Shown here: piece after piece, positions 12,660 through 24,538 of the stretch
Numbering within the stretch: position 1 is the stretch's first letter
How the letters are laid out: each line of letters begins with the position of its first letter
NCBI GenBank assembly: GCA_050084985.1
Contig: JBITNC010000001.1
Coordinates: 128,774,001 to 128,838,000 of the forward strand
DNA length: 64,000 nt
Direction: 5' to 3'
Origin: Nageia nagi
Taxonomy: Eukaryota > Pinophyta
The notes under the pieces: model-generated
Seen by the model: the letters and a program-made list of their open reading frames with translations, nothing else
The model's database searches: none
Told to the model about the DNA's origin: nothing
Position numbers and translations under genes: made by a program

Positions 12660-13020
12660 TAAGTGTATTAGTTACTTGGTTGTGCTTTCTAGGAATAGAT
12701 ATGAAATTGATAGCCAAAAATTATTCCAATAAGTCCCACACTCTATTTCTGTAGTTCTTCAAATAATGGTGCTTTGCACTAATCTAATTTTTGATTTGCT
12801 TGATGACTAACTTAGAATCACCATGGAAAATTAGGCATCTAATACATAAATTGATTACTTTAGATAACCCTAAATAAATGGCTTCATATTTAGTAGCATT
12901 TATTGTATAGGTCCATGTGAATCAGAAGGAGAATCTTTTGTAGGCCACTTTGGAGATTTAAAGACAATTCTAGCTCTACATCCATGTTTGCATTGGAACC
13001 ATCAAAATACATCATCCATA
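12660..13020 (-). pseudogene. Element A archaeal-type RNase H, upstream of RT
   Basis: Read on the minus strand: WMMYFDGSN (first catalytic Asp), one frameshift, then ATKYEAIYLGLSKVI (catalytic Glu in the YEA motif), FHGDSKLVIKQIKN (second Asp), LKNYRNRVWDLLE, and FISIPRKHNQVTNTL. These are the marks of the second, archaeal-type RNase H (aRNH) of Tat-lineage elements. It lies between protease (13290-13805) and RT (11401-12080), not between RNase H and integrase as in element B. One frameshift and several stops are present. Confidence 0.88.
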
Positions 13021-13289
13021 CCTCATGTTCTTTATTAGTAGCAATTGAGACTAGCTAAACTTTCTTATATAGATAATAATTGCCCATGCTAGCATTTATG
13101 ACTTGATAATTCAAATCATATGCTAATAGAATTTGGTTGTCTATAGTGATTCCTTTAGTGTGTCATTTTCAATTATTTCCACTGGTTGTGGATCCTTTAT
13201 ACAATTTACTTCATTAATCCTCTTGATATGGATAGTTCTAGTGCCCTCACTTAGAATCTTCACTTATTTATTTTGGAAAGGAAGTAGTA

Positions 13290-13805
13290 GTGACTATAAT
13301 ATAAGGCTAGGTACCCTCTAATTTAGCAGTAAATTCTCTAAAAAGAAAATTTTGAATAGATGTGGAAGATCAATTATAATAATGTCTTGGACAACACAAA
13401 TATTAGAGAAGGCATTCAAGGTTATTTGAATACTTTTAACACTACCAACAACATCTACTAAGAAGAATATAACTATATGACACCATCAATGCATCTTGTA
13501 ATGTACAATTTCATTTCATCTGTAACAACTTTAGGGATAATAGTTATGGTATCTCCGCTATCAATCATACAATTTTTGACTACCCAACCTTTTAATCTTA
13601 GGTATAAATAGAAAGGTGGGGGTCTTGTTACACCTATTAGAGCTAGCAAGATAACTTCAAACATAGCATAGATAGGATTTTCTTCATTTGTCCTCTTTTT
13701 ACTATTTTTTAATTTTAAAGCTTCTTGTAGAAGAACTAATTGACCTAGTATCTTTAATGCATCAAAGATTATCATCTTAGAAGGAGTTTTCTTCAATTCT
13801 TCCAT
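13290..13805 (-). pseudogene. Element A aspartic protease
   Basis: An open stretch (13805-13473) gives FYLYLRLKGWVVKNCMIDSG; the Asp-Ser-Gly in MIDSG (about 13560) is the protease active site. TIIPKVVTDEMKLYITR follows, matching retropepsins of this group. After 13473 the frame continues with stops to RGYLALYYSHYYF near 13300. It would have cut the Gag-Pol polyprotein in the virus-like particle. Confidence 0.85.
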
Positions 13806-14139
13806 AATATTATATGGAGCATATGGAATGGACTTACTTGGTTCTACTTGCTAATGTTTCTAAAATATTGGGTAGCCTTTTCTTTATGATAATCAATGAT
13901 AAAAATATATGTCAATGCATTAGGTCTTTCTTTATCTAGGAATTATTTTCTTGTTGGAGAGGGATCTATTTCACCCAAGGCATTAGTGTACCCAAGTTTG
14001 ACAAAATAGCACCTGGACTTGTCAAAATAGTACCCAATTTAAATGGGACTTGATGATGTTGGTTCTAAGGCTAAGCTAAGGGAGTATTAACTTTCTTAGG
14101 TTTAGGTTGGGCTTGAATGGGAGATTGATACTACTAAGT

Positions 14140-15510
14140 GGCTTGAGGATGCTACGGGGCTATTGTAGAAGTTGCTCTAGTTTGAACATAATTTGTATGT
14201 TCTCTAACATATCATAAAATCTAAAAGTTGACCATTATGAGGTTAGTAGTAGGATCTGAAGTAGGTTCTACCATCTAGTTAGAATGTAACCCCAAATATT
14301 GATGTTTATATATTGCACATGAATCTAGAAAATGAGAAGCTGAACATGGCAAACACCACTTTGTAATGCCTAAAGAAACACTATCTATAGAATTGGTCAT
14401 AACAACATTCTCAATTATTTTAAGAGGATTAGACTATTTTGGCTAATTGACTTTAGGTTTGAATCTTAGTTGATACTGATTATCATATCATTTATAGTTA
14501 AAACTATGATTTTACCTTTTTATAGAGTAATCTTTTTGGTTAGATTTCTTATAGTTATCTCCAACTACCTTATTCTCTCCTTTTCTTAAGATTTAGGTTT
14601 AGTACCAATGCTTGTGGATGCAAGAGTAGGCAATGCTGGTAGCTAATTTTGAACAACAAGTTTGGGAGGAGGTGTAAAGCTAGAACTCTAGGGTGACCTA
14701 TTTTGGAGCCTATTTAGGAGATAAAGTTAGAAATATAAGCGTGATTATTCTAGGCTACATTTTACCATAGGACACCAAGGTATGTTCTATAGTATTTGCT
14801 ATCTGGTAAACATTTGGAAATGTATCTCCTAACATAACAATAAGCATATTGAGGTCAAGAAAAAAAGCTTTTCAATAATATACCAGAGCTTGAGCATTTG
14901 CTGGTCTTATCCTTGATGGTATAGATTTCCATGTTCTTTCAAATTTGATATTAAAATTGTCAATAAATTCATGTGGATGTATTTTGATACATGTATGAGG
15001 CTAAGGAACATGCTATCCTCACCATCTATAAAAAATCTTTTAATTAGGGCTTAACACAACTCTCCCCATGAATTTATAGATTGGGGGGTGAGAGTTCTAA
15101 AACATTCAGCTACTTTGCCTTCAAAAGAGTGTAGTTTCATTAGTGTTGTCAAAGCTTGAAGCTAACAATGATACATATTAATAGTGCTCATATGGTATCT
15201 TTTTAGAGCCATCATACTTAGGTAAAACTTTAAAAGCTGCTTGAGGTATAGGTAATGAATTAGTAGCTACAACCAAAAGATGACTATTATTCCATGCAAG
15301 AAAGTTTACTAGTTGAGCCATACTTAAAGGATGTGTAGGAGGTGAAGGAGGTAAAGGGATTTTTGGAATGAGTCAAATACAACTGATAAAAGGTTAGCCC
15401 TTAAAGGGATCAAAGGAGACATAACCTAAGATATCATTCATCTATTCCTCTTATAAGGAAGTGATATATCTTGAAATTTAAACTACCTAAGGGAATTTTT
15501 GGCATTACTT
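14140..15510 (-). pseudogene. Element A gag
   Basis: A likely start is the Met near 15445 (MNDILGYVSFDPFKG) or the one at 15321 (MAQLVNFLAW). Downstream come ALPKYDGS-like (KVLPKYDGSKKIPYEHY), a segment with IHPHEFIDNFNIKFERTWKS near 14950, and a zinc knuckle near 14376-14335 spaced C-x2-C-x3-H-x4-C (CLPCSASHFLDSC). That order of capsid-like part then CCHC knuckle identifies gag. Stops and frameshifts are frequent. The leader upstream is only about 190 bp from the primer-binding site. Confidence 0.75.
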
Positions 15511-15696
15511 CTAGATAGTCTATGTTTTGGAGGTGCTAGGGTTCAAAAAATTTAATTGGTTGATAATAGAGTTGCCAATAAGGTTACAAAAACCTTATAA
15601 TCTTGAAGGATCAATTTGATAACCCACCAGATAAGGTTATTAGGCCTAACAATGCCTTTGCTAAACATGAAATTTAGCTCATGTCCTACTAGGCAT

Positions 15697-15716
15697 GCCA
15701 AAAGTAGAACTAGCCA
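15697..15716 (-). other. Primer-binding site of element A
   Basis: On the minus strand, one base after the 5' LTR end at 15718, the sequence starts TGGCTAGTTC, as expected for pairing with a tRNA ending in CCA. I cannot assign the tRNA. Confidence 0.6.
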
Positions 15717-15717
15717 C

Positions 15718-17433
15718 TATTGATCAGTATAGCTAACCTCAAAGGTTTGGTCTGGTCATGTTCTCCACTTTTCATAATGGTAGGTTTCTTGAAAGAGCAG
15801 AAGGTGGTGGGGATGTGCTTGTGTTGGTTTTTTTCTCAATCTTTAGTTTATAAGCTGTTCCTATCTATGTTTAAGATCAAAGTAATAGGAAAGGAATAAA
15901 AATATGGAGAGTTATAGGAAAAAATAAATAAATAAATAACTAAAATAAGAAATTTACAACCCAAGCACTATAGTATAGGTAGCAGTCCATAGCCAAGATT
16001 AAGAATAGTAAACTATCTCACACTTGGGGTCTTGTAATCATAATACAAAGCCATAATTTGGAGAAAAAATTCCACACATAACATTCACAAAAGCAATAAT
16101 AGCCACTTTGTTGCAAGAGGGAAAAGCATTATCTATATGCATTATCATATGTGAATTAATTTTATAGATTAGGGCAAATTTGCTAAAATGTTTGTAATTT
16201 GTAACTTCTGGTCAACCATGTCCATAGAGTCATAAGCCTCCTAACATGTTGTTGACTATTCCTTCCTAGGCCCTATATTGATTGAATATAACACTATTAC
16301 TGATTGAATATTTATTTGATTGTGCATTGATTGGTATGATTTGGTTATATGCTTTATTAGCCTCCATCTACTTCTCTGCAATCTTTATAATCTCTTTTTA
16401 GATGTTAGCAATTAGAGTAATGATGGTTGGTAAACATTATATTCACTTGAATCAAGAAGAATTACCAATTTTATGTGAAAATGAGTTGGTTTGACACATT
16501 AATATGTCCTTAAGGGTAAAACACTTAATATGAAGTGGAATCGAGTGTTCTTTCTCATGCACTACTCTTTTACTTACTTGGCAGGCTCTATGTTTTTCTT
16601 TTAGACTCTATTGATGATTTGGTTCTTTTGAGACTCATTGATTTTCATAAAAAAAATTGACATCACCTTTTAAAATTTTAGGTACTATTTATATTTTGAT
16701 TCAATTAGTACCATTGATTTTAGCCAAAATTCATTATGCAATCTCCCAGAATTGATGGGTTCTATCAAAATTTTGATTTCTTTAGGACTTATTGATTTTC
16801 ACAAAAAAATGTGACATCACCTTTTGAATTCATTGAACTCTACTAATATTTTTTAAAAATCTATACCCACCATTACTTACTCTGGGACCCATTGATTTTG
16901 ATAAAAAATTGTGATATCATCCTTCAAAATCCTAAAGCATTGTTGATATTCTTCAAAAATGAAACTTTGAATATGTTAAGTTTTGGACATTTGTGCCACC
17001 AATTCCTAAGAACTCTAAAGTAATAAATATGACCCTAGGAACTTTTACATTCATGAATTCTTGAGTATACTTGGATAAAATGATATGACTCTTAGGGCTC
17101 TCAACTCTTGGTCACTAAAGAATAAAGAATACAAAATTGACACAAGTCTCATTGATATAACTCTTGAGTATCTTTAGTTACATATTTCTTGGGTACTAAA
17201 GAATGAGAAAACTCTTGGGTGACTTTATTTAGTAAAAAAATGACTCTCAATAGTGTAAATAAAAGCAATGAGAAGAGGGGAAGAATTTATACAAAAATCT
17301 TACAAGTCATGAAGATACTAAAAGAATAGTTTTCCCCCTAGGTACTTTTATATACATAGCTCCGAAGTGCTAAAGAATGAAATAATAAAGAATGAAATTA
17401 CCCAAATTTTTAGTGTTATTCTAGAGGAATACA
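15718..17433 (-). repeat. 5' LTR of element A
   Basis: This LTR is 1716 bp, homologous to 3305-5177, and begins TGTATTCCTC on the minus strand at 17433. It is about 150 bp shorter than the other copy because of internal deletions, notably near 16150-16200. The TGACATCA-type sub-repeats are present here too (about 16620-16930). Confidence 0.9.
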
Positions 17434-17438
17434 CCTAC
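17434..17438. repeat. Target-site duplication of element A, right copy
   Basis: CCTAC, identical to 3300-3304. Confidence 0.9.
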
Positions 17439-18990
17439 ATATGTTAATTCTCAAAATCCTAATTATACACAAGCATATGTTGGTCCTAAACCTAAGGAGT
17501 TTACTTCTATGCAAAAGTACTTCTAATATTTTCAATAAGTTTAAGATCCATCTCTTGGAAAAGCTCAATTTCTACCTCAAAGCTTTCATAACCAAGTGGA
17601 AAAAGGGTTCATAGTTCAACTCATCATACATATTAAGTAAATGTTTCCTTACCACAACCCATTTAACAAACTCAAGGGCAACAACAAGAAACTAATTCCT
17701 ATCAAGATCTAGGCTATCAAGTTGTTGGATCCTTTCCTCCATCTACACCACATGATGAGATTCTCAAAAGTTATAAGAGATGGAGCAATGGCTCAATAAT
17801 CAATGCAATTCCAAGTTATCTTATAGATCTATTTGTAATGAACCAATTTTTCCATTTGTTCCTGTAAAGGATTTTCCTTATAAGTTTGAAGTTACAAATA
17901 TGGATAAGTTTAAGGGGAATGAGGATCCTAGAGAACATCTAAGGCACTTCAAGTCCTCATGTTATATGATAACTAATGATAATATTCTCATGTTGAGGAG
18001 ATTTCCTATGAATTTGGTGGTTCAATCATTGGATTTGTAATAGGGATTATTGCATCAAAGTATCTTCTCCTTTAAATAGTTGGCTAATAAGTTTTTTGAT
18101 CACATTGGGATAAACATAAGAAAGAGACCTTACATTACAAATTTGAGAAAATTATCCCAATTTGATGATGAATCCATATCATATTATGTATCTCATTAAA
18201 TATTGATTGTAATTGACATGACCTATAGGTTGCCCCAAGAGGATTTGGTCAAGCTATTCTTTAGGAGTTGTAACAAGCACATCTCTTTTATTTTGTAAAT
18301 TCAAAGGCACCTTACCTTTGAATATGCCTTAGCTCAAGCAAAGATCATTGAAGAGGTGAAAATTTAGGAGGGCGAAATAAATATTAGAAAGAAGGATAAT
18401 AATAATGCTCAAAAGACCTATAATAATGGTGGTAATCCTAATCCAACTTATCCTAAGCTATAATCAAATCAAGTTATATATGCAGTTAATCAACATAATC
18501 AATTATCTAGTTAGCTCCTCCTAGATAAAGGAATAATTAGCCAAGGAGTCAGTTCTAGCAACAAGATCAAGAACATTATAACTAAGGTAACTAAGCATAA
18601 TATTATCAGGGAGACTAAGAAAATTAGGGTAATCAGGCTAATCAAGGTAACAATCAAGCAAGACCTCCTATACCACCAAGGTAACCATAATAGCAATAAA
18701 GGAATTGGAAAATACTATTAGATCCCATAGAAGACACACTCAAGAAGCTTTTAGAAGCAAGATTATTTATGCTTACTAAGATAAGACAAGTAGACCCTAA
18801 TGGTGCACACCCATAATGGTATAGGAAAGATGAGTTTTATGCTTTCCATCATCAGCAGGGCATGCAACTAATAAATATCAAACTTTAAGAGACACTATTC
18901 AAAGATTAATTGATGATGGTCATGTTTTGATAGGGGTAACCCAAGCTTAAACTAATCAAGATTTGGGGGTATACCAAAATTCTTTTCCAA
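17439..18990 (+). pseudogene. Element B gag, capsid and zinc-knuckle part
   Basis: The gag of element B resumes after the insertion. It gives PNYTQAYVGPKPKEF, then a capsid-type region: VPVKDFPYKFEVTNMDKFKG, EDPREHLRHFKSSCYMITND (17780-18040), KFFDHIGINIRKRPYI, DLVKLFFRSC and TFEYALAQAKIIEEV. These match the Ogre/Tat gag pattern ('EDP.AHL.HF', 'LVKLF', 'TFEHVY.Q'). Near 18835-18900 FYAFHHQ and then QLIN remain of a 'CAFH...GH.T..C' knuckle with its first Cys lost, followed by a RLIDDGHV-like segment. Stops and frameshifts abound. Confidence 0.8.
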
Positions 18991-19469
18991 GACATGCTCC
19001 TAATGTGAACTAAGTATCATGGCCTCTACATTAAGATAAGTGACACATGGTGTTCCTTTACCCATTGAGTCTATAGGTATGATGGTCATTGAGCTAGTTC
19101 ATGTTTCCACTTGTATAAGGAGAGGAAGTGAGAGAGCACCTCCCCCTTAAGATACAAGATTATAGTAGCCTACATAGCTAGTTAAAATTTAGGTTTCATC
19201 TCAACCTTCTACACCATCTATTATAGTTTAGAATCAATTAGATTAGGCATTACAATTAACTCCTACTAAGTTTTCCTTATGGGATTTATTTCAACTATCC
19301 AAGGCTCATCGTGATACCTCAAATGATATACTTAAGAAAATTGAGTTAGCTAATGATAATCCTAATTCCTTTGTGGATTTTTATGTGGTAGTTCAATATT
19401 ATATGAGGCCTTCTATCACTTTCTACATGGATGAGATATATCATACTCCTTGATCATATAAGAAACATC

Positions 19470-19962
19470 TAACTATCTACATTGTTGCATATATAGATGG
19501 AAAAGGAGTTAAGAGATTCATGATTGATGAAGGATAAACTATCAATTTGGTATCTACAAAAGTCCTTTAGATTCTTAGTATCCCATTATCTTATTTGAGA
19601 GCTATTACTTTGACCATTAGGGAATTTAATACTTCCTTGTATACTACTTTGGGAGTAGTTATGATTCCCATTAAGGGTGGGGCAAGATCAATTCTTATGC
19701 CTTGCCATGTTGTTGAGGGTGAGATGTAGTATAATATTATTTTGGGCTGAAATTTGATTTATGAGATGGATGGTGTTTCTTCTTTGAGGCATGGCTATTT
19801 CAAGTATTTGTATGGTGGTAAGATTCATTGTATTCCAATGGAATCTACCCCCTTTAGCCATTGCAACCTTATTCAATCTTCCAATCCATTTTCTATGCTA
19901 AGTTTATTTCCCATCACTATACTTGTGAACAATAATACCAACCAAGAATCATCTAGTTCATA
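19470..19962 (+). pseudogene. Element B aspartic protease
   Basis: Read in one frame with a few stops: VAYIDGKGVKRFMIDEG (active-site motif D-S/N-G decayed to DEG), TINLVSTKVL, TIREFNTSLYTTLGVVMIPI, then EMYNIILG and an open tail MDGVSSLRHGYFKYLYGG and IHCIPMEST. The phrase 'YN.LLGR.W....GAV.S..H...KF' is the hallmark of Ogre/Tat proteases, here seen as YNIILG..LIYEMDGVSSLRHGYFKY. The active site is altered. Confidence 0.82.
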
Positions 19963-20950
19963 ATCTCCTCAATCTCTACATCCTCATCCCAATCCATCTC
20001 TTGGGTTGCAACCATCATAATCATCACCTCCATTAGATGTACCTCACCCTACACATCCCAATGGTAATTTGATTGTTGAGTCCTCATCTTTGCATTTATC
20101 GTATTGTTGGATTCAATTCAAGAATCCTCAACCCAAGTTATCCTAGCCTCAATATTATAATCAAGTTCCTCCACCTTGTGACCTTTATCAATCATTAAAT
20201 GTGCCACTTTCACCTTCCCAAGAGGAAGAGTGTCATACTTTCACTTTTTATCATATCACTTAGGATAAGGAATATGATCATAATCATTTTAATACTTACC
20301 TTATTTTAGTGCAATATGCTACCTTGGTATGGGGAATATCAAATTGAGGATGTGTCTTGTAATGTTGAGTCAATCAAGGATATCTACCAACCTTAGGATG
20401 CTTCCATCACCATTGGATCTATTATTCATTTAGGTCAAGATCCCAAATAGATTTTTTTATTTATGTTAATTTTGATTCTTCTTCTGATATCCCTCTTGAT
20501 AATCCTTTGAAATAGAGATTTTATGATAAAGTTGATTACTTTTCATGTCCTAATTTTATGGTTTAGGAAAGTTTAAGCAAGTTATAGTCCATGCCTTCCA
20601 AACCACTTTTCAATATGATCATGATAAGAGAGGACTTGGTTTTAAAGGTCCCAAATCCTCAATGCTTGAATAAGAGTTTACCAACCTTGACATTCACAAT
20701 CAATCTTTTGATGTTAATGATATTAGTCTTTATTTACACCATTCTATACCTAGTTCAATAGATTATTCTATCCAATTTGGTTTCTTTTATGATCCATAAT
20801 CTTCATATCTAGTCATTTCTATCAATATTATCTCTCTTTATGAGCTAGATTCTTTTTATCATCCCCTTGAAGGTGACTCTATGATTTTGTTAGACCTAAA
20901 TCTCTAGATTTCTCCTTGCCACCATCAAGTTTCTTTTCGCCATGCGAGGC
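19963..20950 (+). other. Element B protease-RT spacer
   Basis: About 1 kb of degraded coding-like sequence, Pro/Ser/His-rich in short open stretches (LHPHPNPSLGL, PPLDVPHPTHP). Ogre-type elements have a long low-complexity linker here. No domain recognised. Confidence 0.45.
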
Positions 20951-20964
20951 TTGATTTATTTTGT

Positions 20965-21935
20965 ATGGGTCTTTTGATGAAGCATATTTTGGTATTTATG
21001 TGTTCCATTCTTGATCCTACTGAATATGATTACTCATATCCTCCCATCCTTAAGCAACTTGAAGAAGGATCCCATATGTATGTGGGTGGCCTAGTTGAGA
21101 TTGATATTAGTGATGACCCTAAAGATCCCAAGATCATTTATGTTGGTGATATTTTGAATGATTATGAGTGTGACTCAACTAAGTCCATTTTGATTAAGGA
21201 TCATAAAATCTTCATCCTTGGTTACACTAACATGTTAAGTCTAGATCCTAATCTCATTGTGCATAACATTGTGACCTATCCTGATTCCAAACTAATTAAG
21301 AAAAAATCTAGAAATTTCAATCCCAATAAATCTCTTATGATCAAGTATGAGCTTCAAAAACTCTTGAAGCATCACTTCATTGAATCTATTGATTAACCCA
21401 AGTGGGTCTCCAATATGGTTTTCATCAATCGATCTATTGGTCGTATCTGTATTTACATGGATTTTTATGATCTTAACAAGGTGTGTCCTAAGGATGAATT
21501 CCCATTACCCAAAATTGATATCTTAGTTGAAAATAATATCAGTTATGAGATGTTGTCTTTTATGTATGATTTTTTAGGCTATAACTAGACCTAGCTAAAT
21601 CCCTATGATTAGCATAAGATAGCTTTCACCACCCCTTGGGGGCTTATTATTATTGGGTCATATCCTTTGTTCTCAAGAATGTAGGAGCTACCTATCAAAT
21701 AACCATGAATTATATCTTTCACAACATGATGCATGATATTATGGAAGATTATGTTAATGATCTTTTGGTCAAATCCAAGACATGCAAGGAATATTGGAAT
21801 GTTCTTCATAAGGTATTTCATCATCTTCTAAAGCATAAAGTTAGATTAAACCCTAAGAAGTGTGTTTTTAGTGTCACATCAGGTAAGCTTTTAGGTTTCA
21901 TCCTATCATCAATATGCCTCCTTCCCAAATCTTAA
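20965..21935 (+). pseudogene. Element B reverse transcriptase
   Basis: An open frame at 20965-21396 carries the pre-RT segment (IYVGDILND, then LSLDPNLIVHNIVTYPDSK where 'MPGLDP.LV.H.L' is usual) and ELQKLLKHHFIESID. After one stop come WVSNMVFINRSIGRICIYMDF and PLPKIDILVENN. A frameshift leads to ISFVLKNVGATYQITMNYIF and the active-site block EDYVNDLLVKSK, where the YVDD box reads YVND, so the catalytic Asp pair is broken. KHKVRLNPKKCVFSVTSG and KLLGFI complete the domain. A short deletion follows. This matches Ogre/Tat RT and is not functional. Confidence 0.88.
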
Positions 21936-22440
21936 AACCTTGAGGACTCTTCAAGGAAAGATCCAAACCATTCATTGCTTTATAGCTTAGCTTTCAGATA
22001 AGTGTCATCCTTTTAATGAGCTCTTAAATAAGGGCATGGTATTCAAGTAGAATGAGAAGTGCCAACAAGCTCTTGATGATATTAAGAACCATATCACCAC
22101 TCCTCTTGTTTTAATCCCCCTAGGTATGATCTTCCTTTCTATCTATATCATTTGATGATTGATTTTGCTTTAAGAGTCATGCTTACTTAAAAGAATGCTC
22201 ACAGTAAGGAGAAAGTTGTCTATTACCTTAGTCATAATCTTGTTGATTATGAGCTTATGTACATATATATATAGCATATTTGCCTCACCATCATCTTTGC
22301 AACCAAAAAATTACATCACTATATGTTTAATCACATGACTTATGTAATCTCTTGTGCTAATCCATTGCAACATATGATGAGTAAGACTTATCATAATTTA
22401 TGAATGTCCAAGTGGCTTATGTTTTTGTCTTAATTTAACA
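21936..22440 (+). pseudogene. Element B native RNase H (degraded)
   Basis: Connection motifs LKTLRTLQGKIQTIH, LSDKCHPFNELLNKG and EKCQQALDDIKNHITTPLVL identify the RT/RNase H junction. The RNase H body continues with frameshifts to HYMFNHMTYVISCANPLQHM near 22330. Position between RT and the archaeal-type RNase H supports the call. Confidence 0.75.
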
Positions 22441-22509
22441 TTGATTTTGTTAGTTAAAAATCCATTAAGGGTCAAGTCATAATTGAATAGTTGGACAAAA
22501 CCCCTTTGC

Positions 22510-22809
22510 TTGATAGATCTCCTCTTGACATCAGTGTTCCTGATGAGGATATCTTTAAGATTGATGAAGAGGAGGAATGTATTGATACAAGCAACAAATT
22601 TGATATGACTATGTATTTTGATATATCTAAGTGTGAGCAAGGGGTTGTGTAGGATTTTTCTTCTTAATGCCTTAGGGTATCCACATACCTTATTCTTCCA
22701 AGCTAGCTTTCCCTTGTACCAATAAAAATTTAGAATATGAAGCCTTTATCTTAAGTCTTAGGACTGCCATCATCCTTAAGGTTGAGAGACTCATGATATA
22801 TAGTGACTC
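22510..22809 (+). pseudogene. Element B archaeal-type RNase H, first part
   Basis: LDRSPLDISVPDEDIF leads into MTMYFDIS (first Asp kept, next Gly lost), then after frameshifts HIPYSSKLAFPCTNKN, LEYEAFILSLRTAI (catalytic Glu) and VERLMIYSDS (second Asp). The domain is cut at 22809 by element D and resumes at 24829 as LVVTN, so the joined site reads IYSDS then LVVTN. It occupies the canonical Tat position between native RNase H and integrase. Confidence 0.87.
22805..22809. repeat. Target-site duplication of element D, left copy
   Basis: GACTC, repeated at 24824-24828 on the other side of the element. Confidence 0.9.
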
Positions 22810-23077
22810 TATTATGACCCCATAACATGTATTAGCAATAGCACTTATGTTTAGTCCCATATGCACTATGCATTAGGTTACTTATGTGTAAAATCTGTTT
22901 ATAGGGGGTTTTCCTATTATTAAAAAAAAATAAGAAGAATGATTTGATTTTTATGTGAGAAGTGATTCTCAAGAAGGTGCCCCCCTTGAAGCAGTGTAAG
23001 TGATTCCTTAGTGTAGAATTAGTGTATTTTTGTAGGAGTAAGCCATAATCTATTTATGGTCCATTAGGATTGTAATA
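22810..23077 (+). repeat. 5' LTR of element D
   Basis: 268 bp, starting TATTATGACC (TG decayed to TA) and ending TGTAATA. It is closely similar to 24554-24823. Confidence 0.9.
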
Positions 23078-23079
23078 TC

Positions 23080-23091
23080 TGGTATCAAAGC
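23080..23091 (+). other. Primer-binding site of element D (initiator Met-tRNA)
   Basis: TGGTATCAAAGC, one mismatch from the classic TGGTATCAGAGC complementary to plant initiator Met-tRNA, 2 bases after the LTR. Confidence 0.88.
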
Positions 23092-23601
23092 TTCAATTTT
23101 GGTTCTTATGGGTAGTTTTGTAAGTGATTTTGTGTGTTGAGTGGTTTTGGAGTTTTGAGTGGTTTTGGGTTTTATGGGTGGATTTATGCAATGCAAGCCC
23201 ATTTTGTATTTTTAATAGATTTATAGGATATCTAGAGTAGAATCCTATGAGTGAATGCATATCCAAGTAGAGCACACATGTGCAATAATTTTTTTGGTAG
23301 AAGATGTCTCAAGAGAATTCAAGGTTGTGCATGGGTGTTTAGAGGTACATCCCTAAAAGCAAGTGGTAAGGGTGGCTAGATCTAGTTTGTATGATGCAAG
23401 AGTAAGGCATTTCTTATGTATGTGATAGTCTATATTATTATATAAATGTCATATCTATGTTGTGACCTTTTGGGATGTCTCCATATTGCACTATTTTTTC
23501 CATTTTTTCAATTTCTTATAAAGAGATCCTCTTTGAGGTTGTGAACAAGACCTATTGGACACTCTAATTTAGGATATTTATATTAGTTAAAAAAAATGCG
23601 A

Positions 23602-23805
23602 TGATGGATAATATTTCTCTACCATTTCATATTGATTCTATGCATTATTATATTGAAGATTTTGAGGATTTTTATGATGACTATGTGATGGATAAGAAAT
23701 TAGCCCTTCATTTATTCACTAATGGCTTAAGGGTAAAAGCAAAAAAAAATGTATTCTTGTTTAATCCACCAACTCTAAGAGACACATATTCATTGGCCAA
23801 GTTAT
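23602..23805 (+). pseudogene. Element D gag-like fragment
   Basis: A 68-codon open frame (starting MMDNISLPFHIDSMHYY) ends DKKLALHLFTNG, KNVFLFNPPTLRDTYSLAKL. The spacing 'F..GL.......V....P.TL..A..LAK' is that of the C-terminal capsid part of Ty3/Gypsy gag proteins, suggesting a remnant of a gag that could package the RNA. It is short and lacks a knuckle. The reading is by pattern only; no database comparison was possible. Confidence 0.5.
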
Positions 23806-23836
23806 AGAGGCTATACTTACATATCCATAACCTATT

Positions 23837-24136
23837 ATGATTCATGATGACATCCATGTGGAGCCAATGGACCCTGTTGCAAAGTGTGAGGACCTTCCTC
23901 TCACTTATATTAGTATGAATGATGTGGCACTAGTGGACCCTATTGTAGAGTGTGAGGACATTCCTCTCACTTATCTTAATATAGATAATGTGGAGCTAGT
24001 ATACCCCATTAAGGAGTATGATGCCTTTCCTCCACCTTGTATCCATATTGATGATGTGGTTTCTAATTATTTGAGTCCATTGGATTAGGTTGTAAAGTGT
24101 GAGCATCTTCCTCTCACTTACATTACTATGGATGAT
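23837..24136 (+). CDS. Element D acidic ORF with 22-residue tandem repeats
   Basis: Open from ATG at 23837 to the stop at 24086-24088; the repeat pattern continues past the stop to 24136. Three exact-length 66-bp units (23858-23923, 23924-23989, 23990-24055) encode V-E/A-x-M/V-D-P-(I/V)-x-x-C-E-D-(L/I)-PLTY-(I/L)-x-(M/I)-(N/D)-D/N. A fourth, longer unit of 27 codons (24056-24136) contains the stop and ends CEHLPLTYITMDD. The product would be acidic, with a regular Cys-Glu-Asp and Pro-Leu-Thr-Tyr in each unit. I recognise no family. Confidence 0.6.
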
Positions 24137-24538
24137 CTTGGGTTGCATGTTTTCTTCATGCAACCATCGTAGGACTATTCAGTGCAGTAGCAACACTATG
24201 GTGGCTTCTTTATGGATTCTTTTGGATCCTTCTTTTTGTTCCCTCCTTAACATTAGCATCATCCTCATTAGAGTGGATTTTTTATACATGGATAGGCTCA
24301 TGTTTAACTTTGGCACATTGATGGCTACTATGGCCAAGTTGGACTCCTTGGTTCCCTCTTGTCATTATTATTCATGGACAAACTATATATGTACTTTGTA
24401 TTTTTAGCAAGCTTTGAGGACAAAGCTTGTCCAAGGGGGTAAGAATGTTTTTAATCCCCTTAGTAGATTAGGTGTGTGGTGTGTATTGCATTTTGTTAGT
24501 GTGTATGGTGCATATAGGCTTCAAGGAATAAAGCTTCC

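Larger units (their letters stand above)
3305..17433 (-). mobile_element. Element A: full-length Tat-like Ty3/Gypsy retrotransposon nested in element B
   Basis: This 14.1-kb minus-strand element is bounded by LTRs at 15718-17433 (5') and 3305-5177 (3') and flanked by CCTAC duplications. In its own direction it reads gag, protease, archaeal-type RNase H, reverse transcriptase, RNase H, integrase, then a further ORF of about 3.9 kb in the same sense. Every coding part carries in-frame stops and frameshifts, so it is dead. Integrase ends in a PINGIYLKHE-like motif, as in chromodomain-less Tat pol proteins. The TSD and the gag frame joined across it show that it entered element B after B was established. 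The same LTR and downstream ORF recur on the plus strand at 34083-39327 (element C). Confidence 0.92.
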
